Assembly (NCBI GenBank): GCA_016936695.1
Contig: JAFGXK010000002.1
Coordinates: 1 to 10,854, forward strand
Length of the DNA stretch: 10,854 nucleotides
Source: Bacteroidales bacterium
Lineage (GTDB): Bacteria > Bacteroidota > Bacteroidia > Bacteroidales > VadinHA17
Reading direction: 5' to 3'
Notes under the pieces: generated by a model
What the model saw: only the letters and a program-made list of their open reading frames with translations
What the model was told of the DNA's origin: nothing
Database searches by the model: none
Shown: positions 1 through 7,175 of the stretch, piece by piece
How the letters are laid out: every line of letters starts with the position of its first letter
How positions within the stretch are numbered: the stretch's first letter is position 1
Translations under genes and position numbers: made by a program

Positions 1-726
1 CGCCGTAATTACATCCTCCGGAAATCGTCGAACCTTTCGAGACAGTCGCAGATAATAGCAGCAAATATCGACCAGGCGCTTCTGGTTGTAACCATTATTC
101 TTCCCAAAACCCCGGTTGAATTCATCGACAGGTTTCTCGTTACAGCCGAGGCTTACAGGATTCCGGCAAGGATAATCTTCAACAAGACGGACCTCTATGG
201 CCCCGAAGAGACTGAAAGGATGGAGGAACTGATTTCGCTCTATACCGATGTAGGATACGAGTGTCTGAGGCTTTCGCTTGAGGACGGAACCGGAATCCCC
301 GAACTGATAGGTCTCATGAAGGACAAAATCAGCCTGATATCCGGGAATTCGGGAGTTGGCAAGAGCACTCTCCTCAACATTCTGAATCCGGCCCTGAAAC
401 TCAAAACAGAGGAAATATCCGATTATCACAAACAGGGAAAACATATCACCACTTTCCCCGAGATGCATCCTCTTCCCTTCGGGGGTTTTGCCATTGACAC
501 TCCTGGTTTAAGGGGATTCGGGGTAGTCGACATGGAGCGGAACGAGATTTACCATTTTTTCCCCGAGATATTCAGAGAATCAGCAAACTGCAGGTTTTAT
601 AACTGCCTTCATCTCGACGAACCGGGATGCGCTGTCAGGCTGGCCGTGGAAAACGGCGGAATAAACTGGCTCAGGTACAGAAGTTATTTAAGTATTTTGA
701 ATGATGAGAATACTAAATACAGGTGA
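1..726 (+). CDS. rsgA: Ribosome small-subunit-dependent GTPase A (RsgA/YjeQ), 5' partial
   Basis: RsgA is a cytoplasmic GTPase that acts late in 30S subunit assembly and is stimulated by the ribosome. The reading frame is open from base 1, so the start and the N-terminal OB-fold (roughly 70 residues) lie outside the window; 241 residues are visible. The GTPase motifs come in the circularly permuted order typical of this family: G4 NKTD (visible residues 61-64) first, then the P-loop GNSGVGKST (115-123), then G3 DTPG (166-169). A C-terminal zinc site follows as C-x4-C-x-H-x5-C (C197, C202, H204, C210), which matches the family pattern. The gene ends in TGA at 724-726, and 55 bases separate it from the sensor-kinase gene downstream on the same strand. 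All motifs look intact. The identification is firm; only the N-terminus cannot be judged. Confidence 0.96.
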   Translation, partial: RRNYILRKSSNLSRQSQIIAANIDQALLVVTIILPKTPVEFIDRFLVTAEAYRIPARIIFNKTDLYGPEETERMEELISLYTDVGYECLRLSLEDGTGIPELIGLMKDKISLISGNSGVGKSTLLNILNPALKLKTEEISDYHKQGKHITTFPEMHPLPFGGFAIDTPGLRGFGVVDMERNEIYHFFPEIFRESANCRFYNCLHLDEPGCAVRLAVENGGINWLRYRSYLSILNDENTKYR

Positions 727-744
727 AATCAAGTTAATACCATG

Positions 745-777
745 AGCATGTTTACATAGTCTGACAGCAAGTTTACA
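745..777 (+). promoter_or_regulatory. 12-bp direct repeat pair, 21-bp period, just before the hybrid kinase start
   Basis: Two copies, AGCATGTTTACA (745-756) and AGCAAGTTTACA (766-777), differ at one base and start 21 bp apart, about two helical turns, so both face the same side of the DNA. The second copy ends 4 bases before the ATG at 782. Two 9-bp direct repeats separated by 12 bp is the layout known for LytTR-type regulators, but the bases fit the published LytTR consensus only partly, mainly the GTT core. A related CAAGTTAAT lies at 730-738. I infer a protein-binding site. No clear -7/-33 promoter was found in this gap. Confidence 0.4.
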
Positions 778-781
778 AAAT

Positions 782-3604
782 ATGAAGAAAATATTGATTA
801 TTGTCATATCGGCATTTATGATAATAGTATGTGCTAATTTCTTCTATTACAGTACCCGGTTCAACAAGCAGATCGGCAATAAGACATTGTATCTCGACAG
901 GCAGGTAAAATCAGCCGGCCTGCATACCGACAGCATTAACAATAATTTTTCTAGCGATATCAGCCAGATCATCCTGACAGATGATATCTTCTGCTTTTTC
1001 TCTGATCCCGGCTGCAGGACACGGACCGTGGACAGGATGAAACTTTTCTTCATACAATATGGCGATCTGGTAACCGGGATAAAATTCTACGACAACAACA
1101 GGAATGAGTTTTCGCTGAAGAAGGATGAAACCGGAATCAACTGGCTGGAGCAGAATTTCGTACTTCATGTTCAGGATGAGATCATCCAAGAGGAACAGCT
1201 TATACAGGAAGGCCGCAGCCATTCTTACTATGTTCCTGTGATGGAGAATGGGAGCCTTTTTGGCAATATAATCGTAGATCTCGATTATCAGAAATTCTTC
1301 AGTTATCTGTTCAGAAACTCCAGTCTGGAAAATTACCAGTGGCAGTGGGTGTTGAACGACTCGGGCGAAACGGTTTTCAACAACAGCGGCTGGAACCTCA
1401 GTTACACCGGAATGAGGAGAATCATGGACGGACTCGGCAAAAGAGGATCGGAAACCATGGTCCACAGGGCAGATGGCGGAGATAAACCCCGGCAGATAAT
1501 ATCATCATATTATACAACAAGGCTCCTGCTGAGGGATTTTTGCCTTGTTTACTCATCCCCTGTCGACAGCTTCAGAAAGTACATATTGATGAATTCCTTA
1601 CCCCTGGTGCTTGGAATGCTTGCCGTAATTCTGCTTCTTCTCCGGTTTATGGCGCGGATTATCAGTGCCCGCAGGAAGGAGAATGAAAGACTTGAATCGG
1701 TTGAGAGAATGCTCTCAGGAATGGTTGAGGAGATGCCGGCGGGAGTGGTGATATATAACGGGCACAGGGAGATCATCAAGGCTAACGGCCTGGCGGCAGA
1801 GCAGTACGGATATGCCGGCGGCGATGAAATGAAGGGAAAGATATTCCCGGAGCCTGCAGTCACCGATGAAAACAACTATTTCTCAAAACACCTGGGAGGT
1901 ACCTTCAGCCCCGAACAATTTGTCATCCTGAAGAGAGACAAGGGCGACCTGATACTGTTCCGCACCAGCATACCGGTCACTTTCAACGGAGAGGAAGCCA
2001 CCATGGACATGCTTGTCGACGTCACCATGCTTGAGTCGGCACGCAAGCAGGAGGCCAGTGCAAGCTCTGCAAAATCGGAGTTCCTCGCACGTATGAGCTA
2101 TGAGATAAGAACTCCGCTGAACGGGATCATCGGCATGACAGACATTCTTGAAAAACAGGAACTGAACGAAGAGGCAAAGAATGTTCTCGGACTTCTGCGC
2201 CGTTCAGGCGAAGTGCTGATGAAAATAATCAATGACATCCTCGATTTCTCAAAAATAGAGTCGGGAAGAATGATCCTCGACGAGATCCCCTTCAACCTTC
2301 GCGAAGAGGTGGTTTATTGCTACGATCTTGCCAGGACAAACATAGATGAATCGAGAGTACAATTATCCTGCAACGTTGAGGAGAATGTCCCCGACAAGGT
2401 AATAGGTGATCCGTTCAGATTCAGGCAGATTCTTACAAACCTCCTTGATCATTCTGCTGACAACACCTCAGACGGAAAGATAAGTCTTGTATGCAATCTC
2501 CTTGAAAATGATGGCGAAACCCTGAAGCTCGGTTTCGAGCTCAACGACACCGGTAAAAGCTTCGATAAGGCAACAATAAAAAAGATATTCGGCGACTATG
2601 TAACTGTAGAGTCAAAAGTACTTAAGGATGATGATGAATCGGGTTTCGGAACCATCCTTGCCAGGCAGCTTGTCGGGCTTATGGGCGGGGAGTTTACGGC
2701 AGTCAGCCCCTCCGGGCTTGATGGAGATAAGGGCGTGAAGCTCAGCTTTTCAATCACCATTTTTTCGAATGATAAACCCGCGAAAAATCTGAATTTTGAT
2801 ACCATTACCTCTTTCGGGCATATCAGGACACTTGTGATAGCCGGCAGCCAGAACAGGGATGAGGAAATACTGGGATCGCTTCACAAGCTTGGACTGGCCC
2901 TGACAGTCACTACATATCAGAAATCGACGGTTAATCAGATAAGGGAAAACCTGAAGCATAACGGAAACCGCTACCAGCTTCTGGTAATACTCGACGAGAG
3001 GGAATTTGACGGATTCACGGTTGCAGGGGAGATCTCGGCCAGCGGTCTTGCGGGAGAGTTCATTATGATTATGATCAGTTCGAACGACGTGAAGGGGAAC
3101 CTACGCAAATGCATCGTATCGGGGATAGATCATTATATTGTCAAGCCATATGAACTGAAAGAGCTTTATGATACCGTAAAGATCAGCTTTCCTCAGGTCG
3201 ACAGGTCTGTACCGGTTCCGAAGAATGAACCGGTGAGAAGGGATCTCAGGATACTTGTGGTTGAGGACAACAAGATGAATCAGAAAGTCATCGGGACAAT
3301 GCTGAAAAGCCTGGGCTATTCATTCGATTTTGCCGACGATGGTTTTGCAGGTTACATACAGGCCAAAACCCGCAGGTACGATGTAATTTTCATGGACCTC
3401 ATAATGCCCGAAATGGACGGATTTGAATCGGCCCGAAAGATCATGGAATTTGACGACACCCTTCTGATTGTGGCATTTACCGCCGACAATATGCCCGAAT
3501 CGAAGAAGAAGGCCGAGATGTCGGGTATTAAGGAGTTCATTCCCAAACCCGTCAGGATTGACGATCTGAAAAAATTCTTCACCAGCCACTTCATCAAAAA
3601 TTAA
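782..3604 (+). CDS. Hybrid sensor histidine kinase homologue with degenerate kinase core (probable pseudokinase)
   Basis: The 940-residue protein has the layout of a membrane hybrid kinase. There is a TM helix at about 3-22, an extracytoplasmic sensor region at 23-266 (Cache-like, by appearance only), TM2 at about 267-293, a PAS-like domain at about 305-415, a HisKA-type helical region at 430-500, an ATPase-type domain at about 540-670, a receiver-like domain at about 682-808 and a terminal receiver at 821-940. The H-box reads FLARMSYEIRTPLNGIIG, with Tyr440 (TAT) in place of the phosphorylated His. The N-box has H557 and D560 where Asn and Lys are usual. G1 keeps D589-T590-G591 but continues K-S, and G2 is GFGTIL instead of GxGLGL. 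The first receiver lacks the acidic pair (VIAGSQ, 685-690). The second has E828-D829, phospho-acceptor D872, T900 and K922. ATG at 782 is chosen because it gives the N-terminal membrane anchor and an in-frame TGA (743-745) lies upstream. Autophosphorylation is unlikely; the ligand and partner are unknown. Confidence 0.9.
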   Translation: MKKILIIVISAFMIIVCANFFYYSTRFNKQIGNKTLYLDRQVKSAGLHTDSINNNFSSDISQIILTDDIFCFFSDPGCRTRTVDRMKLFFIQYGDLVTGIKFYDNNRNEFSLKKDETGINWLEQNFVLHVQDEIIQEEQLIQEGRSHSYYVPVMENGSLFGNIIVDLDYQKFFSYLFRNSSLENYQWQWVLNDSGETVFNNSGWNLSYTGMRRIMDGLGKRGSETMVHRADGGDKPRQIISSYYTTRLLLRDFCLVYSSPVDSFRKYILMNSLPLVLGMLAVILLLLRFMARIISARRKENERLESVERMLSGMVEEMPAGVVIYNGHREIIKANGLAAEQYGYAGGDEMKGKIFPEPAVTDENNYFSKHLGGTFSPEQFVILKRDKGDLILFRTSIPVTFNGEEATMDMLVDVTMLESARKQEASASSAKSEFLARMSYEIRTPLNGIIGMTDILEKQELNEEAKNVLGLLRRSGEVLMKIINDILDFSKIESGRMILDEIPFNLREEVVYCYDLARTNIDESRVQLSCNVEENVPDKVIGDPFRFRQILTNLLDHSADNTSDGKISLVCNLLENDGETLKLGFELNDTGKSFDKATIKKIFGDYVTVESKVLKDDDESGFGTILARQLVGLMGGEFTAVSPSGLDGDKGVKLSFSITIFSNDKPAKNLNFDTITSFGHIRTLVIAGSQNRDEEILGSLHKLGLALTVTTYQKSTVNQIRENLKHNGNRYQLLVILDEREFDGFTVAGEISASGLAGEFIMIMISSNDVKGNLRKCIVSGIDHYIVKPYELKELYDTVKISFPQVDRSVPVPKNEPVRRDLRILVVEDNKMNQKVIGTMLKSLGYSFDFADDGFAGYIQAKTRRYDVIFMDLIMPEMDGFESARKIMEFDDTLLIVAFTADNMPESKKKAEMSGIKEFIPKPVRIDDLKKFFTSHFIKN

Positions 3605-3614
3605 ATTACTTGCT

Positions 3615-3622
3615 TAAGTTTG
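3615..3622 (+). promoter_or_regulatory. Bacteroidota-type -7 box (TAAGTTTG) before mnmH
   Basis: TAAGTTTG is a perfect match to the Bacteroidota -7 consensus TAnnTTTG. It lies in the 41-base gap after the hybrid kinase gene, with 23 bases between the box and the mnmH ATG. No TTTG/TTG -33 element is evident at the expected spacing, so promoter strength is uncertain. If it is real, mnmH can be transcribed independently of the kinase gene. Confidence 0.45.
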
Positions 3623-3645
3623 CGCCGTAAGATGCCCATCGCCTT

Positions 3646-4698
3646 ATGGTAACTCAGCAGACACATAAGACAGATATAATTTCTTTCCTGAAACTTTCAG
3701 GGAACATTCCTGTCGTTGATGTCAGGTCAACTTCGGAATTCAGGGCCGGACATATCCCCGGAGCACGCAACATCCCTCTTTTTGATGATGCCGAAAGGGC
3801 AGAGGTGGGAACCAGATATAAAAAGGAAGGCAGCCTTAATGCCATCCTTGAAGGAATAAGGCTTTCAGGCCCCTCAATGCATTTAAAGCTTGAAGAAGCC
3901 CTGGAGGTTGCCGGTAAAGAGAAAAGGCTCCTGGTTCACTGCTGGAGGGGTGGAATGAGGTCGGAGGCCATGGCCTGGCTGTTCTCCCTCGGAGGGATTG
4001 AAACTAAAGTCCTGGAAGGGGGCTATAAAACCTACAGGCATCATGTTCTTGAAACACTTTCGGCAAAGAGGGACATGATAATCCTGGGAGGCCTTACAGG
4101 AAGCGGCAAGACTCACATCCTCAAAAAAATAGAAGAAAAGGGAAATCAGGTGATCGATCTGGAGCATCTCGCAAATCACAAGGGATCGGCCTTCGGGTCG
4201 CTTGGACAGCCCGCCCAGCCTTCATCGGAACATTTTTCAAATATGCTGTTCGGAAAAGTGAGCCTTACCGATCCGGAAAAACCGGTATGGCTCGAGGATG
4301 AGAGCAGAAACATCGGAATGGTTTTCATGCCTGAGGAGTTCTATCTGAATATGCAGGGCAGCCCGGCCATAATCCTTATGATGGATATCAATACACGGCT
4401 TCCAAGGCTTATGGAGGAGTACTCCGGTTATTCTCCGGAATTGCTGCTCCAATCGATCATGAAGATCAGTAAAAGGCTTGGAGGCGACAGGACCAGGGAA
4501 GCTGTGGATGCTGTGAACAGGGGGGATTTTGCAACTGCAATAGCCATCACCCTTCAGTACTACGACAAGGCCTATAAATACAGCCTGAACAGGAAGCCGC
4601 AGGAACTGCTTCATTATGTGAATACAGATACCGATGATGTGGAGATCAATGCCGGAATGGTACTCGAGGCTGCAAGCCGGCTGAAGAAATCATTGTAG
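3646..4698 (+). CDS. mnmH: tRNA 2-selenouridine synthase (MnmH/SelU/YbbB)
   Basis: MnmH replaces the sulfur of 2-thiouridine at the wobble position (U34) of certain tRNAs with selenium from selenophosphate, through a geranylated intermediate; it acts in the cytoplasm. The 350 residues are close to the size of E. coli YbbB. An N-terminal rhodanese domain includes DVRSTSEFRAGHIPGA and the catalytic loop HCWRGGMRS, with C99 as the active Cys. A P-loop domain follows with GLTGSGKT (149-156), and this rhodanese plus P-loop fusion is diagnostic for the family. No selD (selenophosphate synthase), its obligate partner, is present in the window. The ATG at 3646 places the rhodanese domain at the usual distance from the N-terminus. 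The gene sits 41 bases after the hybrid kinase gene and ends 4 bases from the stop codon of the convergent U32 gene. Confidence 0.96.
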   Translation: MVTQQTHKTDIISFLKLSGNIPVVDVRSTSEFRAGHIPGARNIPLFDDAERAEVGTRYKKEGSLNAILEGIRLSGPSMHLKLEEALEVAGKEKRLLVHCWRGGMRSEAMAWLFSLGGIETKVLEGGYKTYRHHVLETLSAKRDMIILGGLTGSGKTHILKKIEEKGNQVIDLEHLANHKGSAFGSLGQPAQPSSEHFSNMLFGKVSLTDPEKPVWLEDESRNIGMVFMPEEFYLNMQGSPAIILMMDINTRLPRLMEEYSGYSPELLLQSIMKISKRLGGDRTREAVDAVNRGDFATAIAITLQYYDKAYKYSLNRKPQELLHYVNTDTDDVEINAGMVLEAASRLKKSL

Positions 4699-4702
4699 AA
4701 TC

Positions 4703-5959
4703 TTACTGCCTGTGATGCTCTGAGGCATCCACCCATTTGTAAACTTTGTCGGCACGTCGTACAGTTTCAGGGGTTGCCAGTGAGCAATACTCTCCCTTAA
4801 GTGCTTTTCCAGTCTCCTTCAGGTCAACCCTTAACCCGCCCGCAGGGAATTCGATGACACCTGTTGTAGGTCCCGTTATCAGCAGAGGTTCACCCTGCTC
4901 CAGGTCGCCGTTCTCAAGTTTAATTTCGGCCACACCGATTTTTGCGAAGTAATTGGTTACTTTCCCCAGGTATTCCTTTCTTTTGGTTGCCGATGAGCCA
5001 TACCGTGTGTTCCATTCACCCAGCCTCTGTCCGAGGTAGTAACCGTCCCAGAAGCCGCGATTAAATACTGATGCAAGCCTTTCCCGCCATACGGTGATCT
5101 TATTCTCACCGTATGATTCGTCGGCGACAGCTTTCACCGCTTCATCATAGCACGATGTGACTGTTTTAACGTATTCGGGCGACCGTGCCCTTCCTTCAAT
5201 CTTGAAGACACTCACCCCGGCACCGGCAAGCCGGTCGACAAAACCAATAGTGCACAGGTCCTTGGGCGACATGATATACTCGTTGTCTATCTCAAGTTCG
5301 TAGCCAGTCTCCTTTTCAGTTACTATATAAGCTTTGCGGCATGTCTGCCTGCACTTGCCCCTGTTTGCCGACATGCCCGATTCGTGGAGGCTCAGGTAGC
5401 ATTTACCGGATGTCGCCATGCACAGTGCGCCGTGAACGAACATTTCGATCTTCATCAGTTCGCCGTGTGGTCCCCTGATATCCTGCTCCCTTATCATCCT
5501 GGAGATCCGGCTGACCTGGTCAAGGTTCAGTTCCCTTGCCAGAACAGCCACGTCGGCCCATTGTGAATAAAATCGGAGAGCTTCGATATTTGTAATGTTA
5601 AGCTGAGTTGAGAGATGAACTTCCATCCCGGCATCGAAAGCGTATCTTATCACTGCCAGATCGGATGCTATGATCGCAGAAATTCCGCAGGCCAGTGCAG
5701 AATCGACGATCCGCTGCATCGGTTCCACTTCATCGTCGAAAACGACAACGTTAAGAGTGAGATAGCTTTTTACGCCGTTATCCCTGCAAATTCCGGCAAT
5801 TTTAGTAAGGTCGGCTGTGGTGAAGTTTATGGATGAGGCTGACCTCATATTCATTTCTCCGGCGCCGAAATAGACTGAGTCGGCCCCTCCCTGTATCGCA
5901 GCCATAAGGGACTCGTACGATCCGGCGGGAGCCATAATTTCAATATCTTTCCGGTTCAT
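4703..5959 (-). CDS. trhP: Peptidase U32-family protein, probable tRNA U34 hydroxylation protein (TrhP/YrrO type)
   Basis: U32 proteins were first called peptidases or collagenases, but characterised bacterial members (TrhP, RlhA, UbiU/V) take part in RNA or quinone hydroxylation. TrhP forms 5-hydroxyuridine at tRNA U34 with prephenate as a needed metabolite. The 418 residues carry the family signature (172-189), including HGALCMATSGKCYLS. C180, C187, C203 and C236 are spaced much like the four 4Fe-4S ligands of UbiU, and an extra C207 is present. The C-terminal part from about residue 328 (KEYLGKVTNYF onward, with GPTTG) resembles the small beta domain that ends YrrO-like members, and the length is near B. 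subtilis YrrO. The protein is cytoplasmic. It starts 32 bases after the kinase gene upstream on the same strand. U32 membership is firm. TrhP rather than another subfamily is inferred from length and the C-terminal domain. Confidence 0.85.
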   Translation of the reverse strand: MNRKDIEIMAPAGSYESLMAAIQGGADSVYFGAGEMNMRSASSINFTTADLTKIAGICRDNGVKSYLTLNVVVFDDEVEPMQRIVDSALACGISAIIASDLAVIRYAFDAGMEVHLSTQLNITNIEALRFYSQWADVAVLARELNLDQVSRISRMIREQDIRGPHGELMKIEMFVHGALCMATSGKCYLSLHESGMSANRGKCRQTCRKAYIVTEKETGYELEIDNEYIMSPKDLCTIGFVDRLAGAGVSVFKIEGRARSPEYVKTVTSCYDEAVKAVADESYGENKITVWRERLASVFNRGFWDGYYLGQRLGEWNTRYGSSATKRKEYLGKVTNYFAKIGVAEIKLENGDLEQGEPLLITGPTTGVIEFPAGGLRVDLKETGKALKGEYCSLATPETVRRADKVYKWVDASEHHRQ

Positions 5960-5991
5960 CCGGGGCGGTGTTTAGGTGTTTACGGCAAAGA

Positions 5992-7149
5992 TCACACAAT
6001 TCCGGTTTTCATCATTATCCTGATGCATGTTCCCTTGCCCGGTTCGGACGATTTGACAAATATCTTTCCGTGATGGTATTCTTCTATGATCCTTTTGGCC
6101 AGCGACAGACCAAGGCCCCAGCCTCTTTTCTTGGTTGTGTATCCCGGAGAGAAGACCTTTTTCCATGACGATTTGGGCATTCCTTTTCCTGTGTCGGAGA
6201 TGTCGATCACCGCATATTTTTCTTCTTCTTCAACCTTTATCGTTATCTCCCCGTTGCCCTCCATGGCGTCGATCCCGTTCTTGCAAACATTTTCAACCAC
6301 CCATTCGAACAAAGCGGGGTTTACCGGGAGGTTTATTTCGTCGTCGGCTGAGAAAGGCAGAACGAACAGGACTTTTGAAGATGATCTTGATTTAAGATAG
6401 TTAACGGAGTTCAGGATAAGGCCCAGTATGTTTTCCTGAGTCAGCGATGGTTTGGAACCTATTCTTGAGAAACGTTCCGTAACCTTTTCGAGCCTTTTTA
6501 CATCGAGGGCAAGCTCTTTTGTTACAGGCAGGTCGGGATAGTTGTTCTGAAGCAGTTCCACCCATCCGGTAAGTGAGGTGGTAGGTGTTCCGAGCTGGTG
6601 TGCGGTCTCTTTTGACAGTCCAAGCCATACTCTGTTCTGTTCGGCTTTGCGCGATGAACTCAAGGCAAGGTATGATGCAAGTATGAATAGTATTATGAAT
6701 CCGAGCTGGACGAACGGATAATAGATGAGCTGGCTGAGGATGATGCTGTCCTTATAGTATATCCTGTTTGTTGAGCCGTTCGCCAGGTCAATTATAATAG
6801 GCTGGTTGTCGCTCTTCATCTTTTCGAGTCTCACCCCCATTGTACCTGTGTCATCGATCTTAACCTGTTCAATGTTCCTTGTGGCAATAATATTGTCGGA
6901 AGCATCTGTGAGGATTACAGGCACCGTATTATTATTTTCGATGATTGACAGCAGGAAATCGAGATTCTGGGTCGAATCGGCGCTGTTAATCAGTCTGGTA
7001 GCCTCGGCCCACATTTCGACTTTTTTCCTTTCCTCGGTTTTCAGGCTGCGGACAAGGAACTGGGTGTAAATAAGTGATCCCACACCTATGAGTATGGCAA
7101 AGAGGAAAAGAAAAATCTGCCAGTTGTTACGGTTCCGGAAAATATTCAA
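5992..7149 (-). CDS. Membrane sensor histidine kinase (AHQLGTP H-box type)
   Basis: This 385-residue sensor kinase has TM1 at about 11-31, an extracytoplasmic loop of about 110 residues, TM2 at about 143-165 and a cytoplasmic kinase core. The H-box is SKETAHQLGTPTTSLTGW with phospho-acceptor H184. The ATPase domain keeps its motifs: N-box ENVCKNGIDAM (N287, N291), G1 SDTGKGMP (D319), an F-box-like FSPGYTTK, and G2 GWGLGLSLA (343-351). It therefore looks catalytically competent, unlike the hybrid protein at 782. There is no receiver domain, and no response regulator is nearby, so it is an orphan here. The start is TTG (7147-7149): no ATG lies between the upstream in-frame stop at 7189-7191 and this codon, and the first internal ATG (codon 46) would remove TM1. 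It lies 26 bases after the AsmA-like gene and 32 bases before the U32 gene, so the three are probably co-transcribed. The signal sensed is unknown. Confidence 0.93.
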   Translation of the reverse strand: MNIFRNRNNWQIFLFLFAILIGVGSLIYTQFLVRSLKTEERKKVEMWAEATRLINSADSTQNLDFLLSIIENNNTVPVILTDASDNIIATRNIEQVKIDDTGTMGVRLEKMKSDNQPIIIDLANGSTNRIYYKDSIILSQLIYYPFVQLGFIILFILASYLALSSSRKAEQNRVWLGLSKETAHQLGTPTTSLTGWVELLQNNYPDLPVTKELALDVKRLEKVTERFSRIGSKPSLTQENILGLILNSVNYLKSRSSSKVLFVLPFSADDEINLPVNPALFEWVVENVCKNGIDAMEGNGEITIKVEEEEKYAVIDISDTGKGMPKSSWKKVFSPGYTTKKRGWGLGLSLAKRIIEEYHHGKIFVKSSEPGKGTCIRIMMKTGIV

Positions 7150-7175
7150 GTGACTGTCGTTTTTCAGGTTAAAAA

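Noticed and set aside
911..1465. A 184-codon open frame antisense to the hybrid kinase gene
   Set aside because: It lies wholly inside the sensor-coding region, shows no domain, and is best explained as a shadow of the real frame.
3646..4698. A complete selenium-use operon
   Set aside because: Only mnmH is present; selD, selA, selB and selC are not in the window, so no more than the tRNA enzyme can be claimed.
4712..4732. Short hairpin (GTGATGC with GCATCCAC) near the convergent mnmH and U32 ends, as a possible terminator
   Set aside because: The stem has a bulge, no T-run follows on either strand, and it lies within the U32 coding sequence.
4703..5959. Calling the U32 protein a secreted collagenase or protease
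   Set aside because: There is no signal peptide, and the four conserved cysteines fit the iron-sulfur RNA or quinone hydroxylation families better than a peptidase.
782..7149. The hybrid protein and the kinase at 5992-7149 as an established two-component pair
   Set aside because: They are on opposite strands and about 2.4 kb apart with unrelated genes between; a link is only a hypothesis.
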